A stretch of DNA of 7,441 nt from UMGS1613 sp045636225 (GCA_045636225.1 JAZTXB010000005.1:1-7441); one strand, 5' to 3'; positions 1 to 5,613 are shown, numbered from the stretch's first letter. A program made the numbers and translations. Notes: a model not told the origin generated them from the letters alone.

Positions 1-548
1 TATATTGTTTTGTTTTTAATAGAATAATCCATTAAATATTTATTATTTTTTTTAAAATTATTATCATTTAAATGGCATAGTATAGAATAATTATTTAAAT
101 AATTAAAGCCTGAACAATCCTCTAAATCAACAATATTATTATCATCTAATAAACAACTATTAATATCTTTACCAAAGATTATTGCTCCTGCACTACCACC
201 AAATATAATTCCATCATTTTTTAAATACTTATCTATTTTTTCAAAATTATTATTTTCTTTAAGTTCTTTTAAAAGTTTATAAGTATTTCCTCCACCTATA
301 AATAAAGCACAGTACTTATTAAAATCCTTTTTTGACAATTCTTTTGAAGATCTAACCATTTCAAAACTAGTTAATCCCATAAATTTAATTTCTTCTTCAA
401 ACCACTTACTACAACTATCATAGTCATTATTTTCAAAAGCAAGCGGAATGTATAAAATAGGTTTAGTTTTATCTAATAATGAAGAAAATTTATTTAAAGC
501 AAACATAATTTGCTTTCCTGATCCACCACCACATAAAAATAATTTCAT
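1..548 (-). CDS. Peptidase S51 family protein (dipeptidase E-like), 3' end cut by window edge
   Basis: The reverse-strand frame from the ATG at 546-548 stays open to the left edge (182 codons) and starts MKLFLCGGGSGKQI. Two S51 signatures are visible: GGGNTYKLL around residues 89-97, and the nucleophile elbow GGSAGA with Ser119. A His follows at residue 159 in a CHLND context. This spacing fits the catalytic Ser and His of Escherichia coli PepE, which cleaves Asp-X dipeptides. The catalytic acid expected further on, and the stop codon, lie outside the window. The family is cytosolic with a class I glutamine-amidotransferase-like fold, and it also includes cyanophycinase. The start lies 6 bases after the stop of the AlaRS-like gene. 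An AGGT-type ribosome site overlaps that stop, so the two genes are probably translationally coupled. Family assignment is firm; the substrate is unknown and could be a product of the neighbouring enzymes rather than free dipeptides. Confidence 0.88.
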   Translation of the reverse strand, partial: MKLFLCGGGSGKQIMFALNKFSSLLDKTKPILYIPLAFENNDYDSCSKWFEEEIKFMGLTSFEMVRSSKELSKKDFNKYCALFIGGGNTYKLLKELKENNNFEKIDKYLKNDGIIFGGSAGAIIFGKDINSCLLDDNNIVDLEDCSGFNYLNNYSILCHLNDNNFKKNNKYLMDYSIKNKTI

Positions 549-554
549 ATACAC

Positions 555-1544
555 CTACCTTACTAATTTTTTTATCTTTTCCATATCAACACCCGAACCA
601 ATTAATTTTTTTTCAAATTCAGCTCTAGAAATATTTATATTAATTCCCGATAAATTATTAAAACCTTGATTAGATAATTGATCAAGAATATATCTATTGC
701 CATTTCTTATAAATTCGTCAATTATCATTTGCTTATCTTGAAAATTTAATTGTTCTTGCCACTCTTTCCAATATTCAATACATTCATCTAAATATTTTTC
801 CTCTATTAAATTTAAATTTCTTCCCCCTAATAAATTAACTAATTTTTTAGAAAACATTCTTGCTCTATACCCTGAGTTTTTATTTGATGGTTTAATATGG
901 TTAACTGCTAAGAGTGCTATAACAGACAAACAGGCTTTTAATTTAATGTCTAACTCTTGACTATCACTATATAAATCATAATATGAATTGCCATTTGTCA
1001 ACCATCTCAATCTCTCTAATCCAAATCCCAAATCACTCATAGAATCTGCAATTGTTCTTGATTTATTATCAACTATTTTCGTAAAAAAAGTAGTATCACC
1101 TATTTCAACATCTTTATAATAGTGAAAAGTTCTTTTCCCACATAATTCTAAATCTCCCCATTTAGTTTCATAAATATCTGAACTAGATGTAATATCATTC
1201 TTACTCATTCCAATTTCATATAATAATTCATACCAATGTTTAACCATTTTAAAATGTTCTTCTTCAGAATGATTAAACGAAGATGTTGTTAAATTTGTAA
1301 AAGCAATCGATGAGCCTTCCTCTACTGAATTTGAATATTGAGTTCTTATTACCGGTTGTGCCACGTATAATTTTTCAAAATCTTTTATTTTTTTGTCTCT
1401 ATAACTACGTAATAAAGGTTGAATTCCAGCTGAAATAAACACTGTATCATTATTATTAACAATTGGATATGGCTTTACACAAGTGTAATTTCTTTCTTTA
1501 AAAAATTCCTTTAATCTATTACAATCAAATAAAATGTTTTTCAT
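555..1544 (-). CDS. Stand-alone alanyl-tRNA synthetase-like catalytic core (class II aaRS homologue)
   Basis: The 329-residue protein aligns by eye with the N-terminal part of alanyl-tRNA synthetase. Residues 8-50 match the motif 1 region (CNRLKEFFKERNY, then SAGIQPLL for TNAGMNQF). QPVIRT (64-68, Arg67) matches motif 2 QRCIRA. SDLGFGLERL (170-179) matches motif 3 VDTGMGLERI and keeps the Asp (171) that binds the amino group of alanine in the family. HIKPSNKNSGYRARM (216-230) matches DGVLPSNEGRGYVLRR at the start of the helical tRNA-binding part. The editing domain and the C-terminal C-Ala domain are absent; a housekeeping enzyme has about 870 residues. The loop after Arg67 (GGKHNDLENVG in AlaRS) is poorly conserved. 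It probably activates alanine or another small amino acid with ATP; whether it charges tRNA, a carrier or a metabolite is unknown. A ribosome site (AGAGGGG) overlaps the stop codon of the upstream MAT gene, 10 bases away. Confidence 0.85.
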   Translation of the reverse strand: MKNILFDCNRLKEFFKERNYTCVKPYPIVNNNDTVFISAGIQPLLRSYRDKKIKDFEKLYVAQPVIRTQYSNSVEEGSSIAFTNLTTSSFNHSEEEHFKMVKHWYELLYEIGMSKNDITSSSDIYETKWGDLELCGKRTFHYYKDVEIGDTTFFTKIVDNKSRTIADSMSDLGFGLERLRWLTNGNSYYDLYSDSQELDIKLKACLSVIALLAVNHIKPSNKNSGYRARMFSKKLVNLLGGRNLNLIEEKYLDECIEYWKEWQEQLNFQDKQMIIDEFIRNGNRYILDQLSNQGFNNLSGININISRAEFEKKLIGSGVDMEKIKKLVR

Positions 1545-1554
1545 ATAACCCCTC

Positions 1555-2808
1555 TTAATAACTATTTAATTTGATATTGTTATTAATAATTTCATTAGTT
1601 ATTTTTTTATGATTTTTTATAATCTCATTTACCATATTATCAATATCTTTAATATCTTCTTCTGGTAATTTTTTACTAAGTTCTACACTAATATTCCATG
1701 GATTTTCAATTTTATCCCCCATTTTAGAAGTACAATATACAACATTTTCAACATTATATTTTTCATATATTTGTTGACTAATACAATCTCCAATAGCTGT
1801 AAATAACTTACCTGTATGATAAACTGGATTTTTACCACAAGCAGCTTCCATACTAAAATTTCTACTAAATGGAATTACCCCTCTTGATCTATTTCCTCTA
1901 CCAACAGCGCCTTCATCTCCACTTTCTACTGCACTACCTATTAAAGTCATATATAAATCATTATTATCATAATTATCTCTAGTATTTAGATATATTACAA
2001 TTTCATTGTTTCTAAATAATTTTTTTGTTTCTTTTTCAACTTCTTTTTTTAGATTATTTAATTTATTTTTATAATCGTCTAAGTTTCCCACATACTTTGA
2101 AATCAATGGGATACAGCTTGTTATTTCTACTTTATTTCCCTTTCTAATTCCCATTACTTTAATATCATTTCCTACCCAAGGGTTAGTTTCTTTATAGTGT
2201 GATGAATTAAGTAATTGTTCTATATTTAATACAGTTTGTTCTAATTTACTCATTGGATAATAACTAACTGTAGTTGACGTATCATTACATCTATTATGAT
2301 TATTATGTCTTTGTGCATCACTATCGTCAACAGCTTCAAAAAATTTTATTCTTTCATTTTTTGTTGTATCATCTTCATTATATACAACACCAGGTCCTTC
2401 ATTATGATGTGTATTATCTACGATTACTAAATAATTATCTACATCTAATAAAGGAAATAAATCCTTAAAATAATCCTTAATAGTTTTAGAAACAATATTC
2501 ATATAATTTATTTTTTCTTTTTTATATCTATCAGTAAATCTTCCATTTACTAATATTCTAATAGGAGATTTCATTTCTCCACCACCAAATTGTACTTTGG
2601 AACCTCCTCCTAAAATTGATAACTTATCAATCATATGGCGTAATATAACGCCATAATGCTCTAAACAATATTTTGAATAATTAGCAGAAATTTTTTCGGC
2701 TAATGTATCACAAATATTATCAGGATGTCCCTTCCCTTTAGTTTCAACTACTTCAAATTCTTGATTATTAATATTTTTCTTTTTATTTACATATATAAAT
2801 GTTTGCAT
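1555..2808 (-). CDS. Archaeal-type S-adenosylmethionine synthetase (methionine adenosyltransferase)
   Basis: This 417-residue protein belongs to the archaeal-type methionine adenosyltransferases (the family of archaeal MAT, about 400 residues), not to bacterial MetK. The enzyme makes S-adenosylmethionine from ATP and methionine. Visible signatures are KGKGHPDNICD (24-34), GGGEMKSPI (75-83), DTSTTVSYYP (176-185), ESGDEGAVGRGNR (295-307) and EAACGKNPVYHTGKL (321-335). The last three match the archaeal pattern SGDDGxVGRGNR...SLEAAxGKNPxxHVGKL closely. All segments appear present, so activity is plausible. Bacteria normally use MetK for bulk SAM, and archaeal-type copies are scattered in bacteria. 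A copy between a rel homologue and an AlaRS-like gene suggests a dedicated SAM supply or an altered substrate, which is inference. The ATG at 2806-2808 is preceded by AGAGGG. The gap to the upstream rel-like gene is 18 bases and to the downstream gene 10 bases. Ile codons here favour ATT, unlike the ATA-rich rel-like and penicillin-binding protein genes. Confidence 0.93.
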   Translation of the reverse strand: MQTFIYVNKKKNINNQEFEVVETKGKGHPDNICDTLAEKISANYSKYCLEHYGVILRHMIDKLSILGGGSKVQFGGGEMKSPIRILVNGRFTDRYKKEKINYMNIVSKTIKDYFKDLFPLLDVDNYLVIVDNTHHNEGPGVVYNEDDTTKNERIKFFEAVDDSDAQRHNNHNRCNDTSTTVSYYPMSKLEQTVLNIEQLLNSSHYKETNPWVGNDIKVMGIRKGNKVEITSCIPLISKYVGNLDDYKNKLNNLKKEVEKETKKLFRNNEIVIYLNTRDNYDNNDLYMTLIGSAVESGDEGAVGRGNRSRGVIPFSRNFSMEAACGKNPVYHTGKLFTAIGDCISQQIYEKYNVENVVYCTSKMGDKIENPWNISVELSKKLPEEDIKDIDNMVNEIIKNHKKITNEIINNNIKLNSY

Positions 2809-2826
2809 ATTTTTCCCTCTTTCTAT

Positions 2827-4266
2827 TTAAATTCTATTCAAACCTTTCATTTTTGTTTTAGCATATTCTGTATTAGCACTCTTTATTAAATCTTTTCTAT
2901 TTCCATATGCTAAATCATCCGTTAATACTATTACCCTATCTTTATTCTCTAGAATATGATCTATAGGTACTATTTCATCATTTACCTTAGCACCTATTAA
3001 TATATTTTCTAAATCCATATAACAAGCTAAATCTACTATATTTGCTCCCTTTGGTATTTCTATTACTTCGCCATTTAAATTTGGTAGATAAACATATATT
3101 TTGTCTGAAAACAATTCACCTTTTACTTGAGATACAAAATCCTGATTATCTCTAAACATTATATTTACATCTGATAAAGATTTAAACATTTGTGATTTTT
3201 TTCTTAACTCCTCTTGCATTGTATATCTAGCATCACCTTTATTTATATCCCAGTGAGCAGTAAGACCAAAGGATGCAACTTTATCCATATCAAATGTTCT
3301 TATTTGTGTTTGTACTAACTTTTCATTAGGTCCAAATACCGTAGAATGTAATGATCTATATAAGTTTGTTTTAGGATTACATATATAATCTTTAAACCTA
3401 TCATTTATAGGATGATACTTATCATGTATAAGGCCTAGTGTTATATAACAATTTTTTATATCATCTACCATAATTTTCAATGATAATAAATCATGTATAT
3501 CATATATTTTCTTATGTCCACTGTCAAGTCTTTTATAAATACCATATATATTTTTAGTTCTAACCTTTATTTCATGTGGTATTGATTCATTGTTTAAAAT
3601 TTCCTCAATATTTAATAACATCTCATTCAAGCAAGATTCATTTTCTATCTTTTTATTATTTAATCTTTCTTCAATATCCTTATATTCTTTAGGATATAAA
3701 TAACCAAATGAAATATCTTCTAATTCACTCTTTATTCTATAAGCACCTATATAATAAGCAAGTGGTACAAATATTTCCATTGTTTCTAGCGAATTTTCTT
3801 TTTGTTTAAACTCACTTTTAAATCCTAGTGTCCTCATGTTGTGTAATCTATCAGCAAGTTTTATAATTATTATTCTAACATCTTCCGTAAGACCTGTAAT
3901 TATTTTTCTAGTATTAGCTAAATTTTGTTCTGCTTTACTTGAAAAATTCATTTTGCTTATCTTAGTAACTCCATCTACTAAATTAGCTATATCTTTATTA
4001 AAAAGCTCTGCAATTTCTTCTTTAGTTGCTTTTGTATCCTCAAGTGTATCGTGTAATAGCGCTGCACATATAGTATCCCTATCAGCATGCATTTCAGATA
4101 ATATATATGCAACATTTAAAGGATGAATTATATATGGCTCTCCACTTTGTCTTTTTTGTCCTTCATGTAGATAATCAGCATAATTATATGCTTTTTTTAT
4201 AATCTCTATTTCTTCTGGATTATAAGTTTTTACATGATTTAATAAATCATCAATAGTAATATTCAT
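2827..4266 (-). CDS. Short RelA/SpoT homologue (HD-synthetase-TGS), probable (p)ppGpp hydrolase with altered synthetase site
   Basis: The 479-residue protein (numbered here from ATG 4264-4266) has three Rel domains. The HD hydrolase domain spans about 20-190, with SGEPYIIHP (His48), HDTLEDT (72-78) and LADRLHNMRT (137-146). The synthetase domain spans about 225-345, with RTKNIYGIYKRL, IHDLLSLKI (Asp259), RFKDYI and TNLYRSLHS. A TGS domain spans about 386-450 (DKIYVYLPNLNGEVIEIP). It ends just after TGS, so the zinc-finger and ACT regulatory domains of full-length Rel (about 730 residues) are missing. The metal and HD residues look intact. In the synthetase site the ExQIRT motif reads QTQIRT (Gln319 for the essential catalytic Glu) and AExGxAAHW reads ASFGLTAHW. 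I therefore infer a hydrolase that removes (p)ppGpp and cannot make it. The RFKD motif is of the bifunctional RxKD type, not the RelA EXDD type. A GTG at 4270-4272 lies inside the AGGAGG site and is rejected as start. This is the first large gene of the four-gene operon. Confidence 0.92.
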   Translation of the reverse strand: MNITIDDLLNHVKTYNPEEIEIIKKAYNYADYLHEGQKRQSGEPYIIHPLNVAYILSEMHADRDTICAALLHDTLEDTKATKEEIAELFNKDIANLVDGVTKISKMNFSSKAEQNLANTRKIITGLTEDVRIIIIKLADRLHNMRTLGFKSEFKQKENSLETMEIFVPLAYYIGAYRIKSELEDISFGYLYPKEYKDIEERLNNKKIENESCLNEMLLNIEEILNNESIPHEIKVRTKNIYGIYKRLDSGHKKIYDIHDLLSLKIMVDDIKNCYITLGLIHDKYHPINDRFKDYICNPKTNLYRSLHSTVFGPNEKLVQTQIRTFDMDKVASFGLTAHWDINKGDARYTMQEELRKKSQMFKSLSDVNIMFRDNQDFVSQVKGELFSDKIYVYLPNLNGEVIEIPKGANIVDLACYMDLENILIGAKVNDEIVPIDHILENKDRVIVLTDDLAYGNRKDLIKSANTEYAKTKMKGLNRI

Positions 4267-4272
4267 AAACAC

Positions 4273-4278
4273 CTCCTA
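4273..4278 (-). promoter_or_regulatory. Ribosome binding site deciding the rel-like start
   Basis: A perfect AGGAGG lies 6 bases before the ATG at 4264-4266. An in-frame GTG at 4270-4272 follows it immediately, so only the ATG has usable spacing. Confidence 0.85.
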
Positions 4279-4293
4279 CTATATATTTTTATA

Positions 4294-4364
4294 CAGAAAA
4301 AGAGATGAAAGGCGACAGCAGTAGAGGTCATTAAAACCTAACACTATCACTTTTCATCTCTTTT
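4294..4364 (-). terminator. Terminator-like attenuator hairpin in the leader of the rel-like operon
   Basis: On the minus strand the arm at 4364-4350 (AAAAGAGATGAAAAG) is complementary to the arm at 4311-4298 (CTTTCATCTCTTTT), giving 14 pairs with one bulged A. The roughly 38 bases between the arms can fold partly themselves (AGGT with ACCT at 4336-4339 and 4325-4328). The 3' arm ends in a run of T followed by CTGTAT. It stands between a promoter and the first large gene of the operon, so it would act as an attenuator rather than an end terminator. The 5' arm is also coding sequence of the upstream ORF at 4331-4468. On the other strand the same hairpin is followed by TTTTATT, but no plus-strand gene needs it. 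Confidence 0.72.
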
Positions 4365-4400
4365 ATTGGGCAAGAAAGGCGTATTAAAGTATTGCAGCAG
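4307..4400. repeat. Two-copy motif GAAAGGCG/CAGCAG in the leader
   Basis: On the plus strand GAAAGGCG occurs at 4307-4314 followed by CAGCAG at 4316-4321, and again at 4374-4381 followed by CAGCAG at 4395-4400. The downstream copy in transcription (4307-4321) is part of the 3' side of the attenuator hairpin. The upstream copy (CGCCTTTC on the RNA) can pair imperfectly with GAAAAGTG at 4347-4354, part of the hairpin's 5' arm. That would permit a competing fold. The role is inferred; the repeat itself is exact. Confidence 0.45.
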
Positions 4401-4468
4401 AAAAGCCCGCAAATAACATTTGATTTTGATTTAATTACTGATTTTTTTATATTAAAGCAATTAATCAT
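4331..4468 (-). CDS. 45-residue upstream ORF (putative leader peptide) of the rel-like operon
   Basis: An ATG at 4466-4468 follows a strong ribosome site (GGGAGGAATATT) and opens a 45-codon frame ending at TAA 4331-4333. The peptide begins MINCFNIKKS and ends KSDSVRF. It contains five Cys (4, 20, 24, 25, 33) and several Lys, has no clear signal peptide and matches nothing I recognise. It starts about 33 bases after the predicted transcription start. Its last codons cover the 5' arm of the attenuator hairpin and its stop lies in the loop. A ribosome translating to the end would therefore block the terminator, while early release would let it form. This is the layout of ribosome-mediated attenuation leaders such as those of drug-inducible resistance genes. 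Alternatives are a functional small protein or a peptide substrate of the downstream enzymes. Real translation is likely from the ribosome site; the function is unproven. Confidence 0.6.
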   Translation of the reverse strand: MINCFNIKKSVIKSKSNVICGLFCCNTLIRLSCPIKEMKSDSVRF

Positions 4469-4507
4469 AATATTCCTCCCTCATCCAAGTTAAAAATATT
4501 AAATTAG

Positions 4508-4536
4508 ATTTTACTCTTCTTTTTTTTGTTTGTCAA
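4508..4536 (-). promoter_or_regulatory. SigA-type promoter of the rel-like / MAT / AlaRS-like / S51 operon
   Basis: On the minus strand TTGACA (4536-4531) is a perfect -35 box. After exactly 17 bases comes TAAAAT (4513-4508), one mismatch from TATAAT. Transcription should begin near 4501, just before the upstream ORF. No other comparable promoter was found between here and the left edge, and the short gaps between the four downstream genes fit a single transcript. Confidence 0.8.
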
Positions 4537-4680
4537 TACTGTTTTACATTTTTTCTAAATTAATTAATCATTTTTATATTATATTCACCAAACACCTAAA
4601 TTCATACTCTACATCATACTTTTTAGTATTTTTACTAATACTTCCTCTATTTATTATAAGGGTATCATTTATAAGACTCT
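4537..4680. other. AT-rich spacer, possibly with worn penicillin-binding-protein remnant
   Basis: No gene or clear signal is seen. Between about 4623 and 4680 short stretches (TTTTTACTA, CTTCCTC) resemble the penicillin-binding protein gene around 6329-6361, but only if small gaps are allowed. The pseudogene may therefore once have extended this far. The remainder up to the promoter is featureless AT-rich DNA. Confidence 0.35.
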
Positions 4681-5060
4681 TTGTTGTATAGGCGTTATAC
4701 TTGTTCCTTGGCCAAAAGCAGTAGTAGCAAGCTCTAAATCGCATATTTTATCCATATTAAATATAATACCCGTAGATTCTCCATTTAAATCCACTCCAGT
4801 TTTTTTACCAAAACCAAATAAAGCTATATAATTAAACAAAGTCTCCTTACCTAGTTTTAAACCTAAATTAACAAATCATGGGTTACAAGAGTTTTCAACT
4901 ACCTCAAGATAAGACTGACTACCATAACCACCTGCTTTCCAGCAATGAAGTGTAGCTCCCCCTACGGTAACTGCTCCACTATCAGAATAATTATCTTTTT
5001 CTAAGTCAACCAGTTTTTCTTCAAGCGCACTAGCAAGTGTAATTATTTAAAAAGTACCTA
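4681..5060 (-). pseudogene. Fragment of a second class B penicillin-binding protein gene, inactivated
   Basis: This stretch aligns without any gap to 6391-6770 of the intact penicillin-binding protein gene. By hand count 69 of 380 bases differ, or about 82% identity. It covers the transpeptidase core from the STFK motif to QQIT. The reverse-strand translation includes ASALEEKLVDLEKDNYSDSG, ENSCNP, FGFGKKTGVDLNGES and LATTAFGQG. It cannot work. The catalytic Ser codon is GGT (Gly, 5056-5058), the STFK Lys codon is TAA (5047-5049), a conserved Gly after ENSCNP is TGA (4876-4878), and a further stop lies at 4669-4671. There is no start, N-terminal domain, KTG motif or PASTA domain. It sits beyond a terminator and has no promoter of its own. 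It is most simply a remnant of a tandem or segmental duplication, with the lipoprotein gene now between the two copies. Confidence 0.9.
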
Positions 5061-5079
5061 CCTTTTGGGTACATACTTT
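5048..5079 (-). terminator. Rho-independent terminator after the lipoprotein gene
   Basis: On the minus strand AAAGTATGTACC (5079-5068) pairs with GGTAGGTACTTT (5062-5051) around a 5-base CAAAA loop. The stem is 12 positions with one G-G mismatch and one G-U pair, and a run of T follows. It lies 22 bases past the lipoprotein stop. Its distal arm overlaps the first bases of the pseudogene homology. Confidence 0.7.
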
Positions 5080-5101
5080 ATTTTATTTTTTTATTATATT
5101 T

Positions 5102-5590
5102 TTAATTATAATCGTTTTGTTGATCTACTATTTTTTTAGAATCTTCTGTTAAATTTATTGCTAAAATATTAACACTTATAATTTCTACCCCTTCAGTCAC
5201 AATTTCATTTGATGTTTTTAACATTTCTTTTTCTAATTGTTCTTTTGAATACATAAGTGAATAAAAATCGTTACTAAATTGTGGTATTACATATGAAAAT
5301 GCGCTTCTTAATGAATTAAAAATATCATCTTCAACGTATTCATTATTGATTAAAGAGGAATCGTTAATTTTGTATGAACAATCACCATAACCAACTATTT
5401 CTATTAATCCATATTCATTATCTTTAAATTTTATTGGCGACGAAGTCCCCCATTTACCCTCATATATAATTTCTTCTTGTTCATTTTTATTATTTTGTAC
5501 TTCATCCCTATTTACTATATTATTTCCACATCCCGCTACCAAGCTAATTAATAAAACGCTACAAATTACATTTAAAATTATTTTTTTCAT
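5102..5590 (-). CDS. Small lipoprotein with an SPFH/band-7-like domain
   Basis: The 162-residue product starts MKKIILN and has a lipoprotein signal: a Lys pair, a hydrophobic stretch and the lipobox LVAGC with Cys21 as the lipidation site. It should be anchored on the outer face of the membrane. A polar Asn/Gln/Glu-rich linker follows (about 22-43). The rest, from KWGTSSPIKFKDNEYGLIEIVGYGDCSYKI (split here as residues 45-59 and 60-74) to INLTEDSKKIVDQ near the end, follows the pattern of bacterial SPFH-type proteins. That pattern is a WGTxxPIxFxDxEYG strand, a G-x-YSYxI strand, a helix-rich middle and a final strand before TxExxKxIxxQ. Family SPFH proteins scaffold membranes, but this one is short and its role is unknown. 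The ATG at 5588-5590 lies 7 bases from GAGGAG; an in-frame GTG at 5594-5596 is too close to it. The gene has its own promoter and terminator, so it is a single-gene unit. The lipoprotein call is firm, the SPFH similarity moderate. Confidence 0.75.
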   Translation of the reverse strand: MKKIILNVICSVLLISLVAGCGNNIVNRDEVQNNKNEQEEIIYEGKWGTSSPIKFKDNEYGLIEIVGYGDCSYKINDSSLINNEYVEDDIFNSLRSAFSYVIPQFSNDFYSLMYSKEQLEKEMLKTSNEIVTEGVEIISVNILAINLTEDSKKIVDQQNDYN

Positions 5591-5597
5591 AAACACA

Positions 5598-5603
5598 CTC
5601 CTC
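5598..5603 (-). promoter_or_regulatory. Ribosome binding site deciding the lipoprotein start
   Basis: GAGGAG lies 7 bases before the ATG at 5588-5590 and only 1 base before the in-frame GTG at 5594-5596, so the ATG is chosen. Confidence 0.8.
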
Positions 5604-5613
5604 TATTTTTTTA

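Noticed and set aside
448..669. Plus-strand open frame of 73 codons
   Set aside because: It lies opposite the S51 and AlaRS-like genes, which have clear family motifs and ribosome sites. No ribosome site or recognisable motif was found for the plus frame.
2274..2468. Plus-strand open frame of 64 codons
   Set aside because: Antisense to the conserved SAM synthetase; its Tyr/His-rich composition is what AT-rich antisense DNA gives.
3836..4126. Plus-strand open frame of 96 codons, hydrophobic
   Set aside because: Antisense to the HD domain of the rel-like gene; hydrophobic look is an artefact of the opposite strand.
4273..4501. SAM riboswitch or T-box in the operon leader, prompted by SAM synthetase and AlaRS-like genes
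   Set aside because: The conserved SAM-I core and the T-box TGGNACCGCG sequence were looked for and are not present. The leader is better explained by an upstream ORF with an attenuator hairpin.
4876..4878. TGA read as Trp (alternative code) to rescue the penicillin-binding protein fragment
   Set aside because: The fragment also has TAA in place of the catalytic Lys, and intact genes in the window show TGG for Trp with no in-frame TGA.
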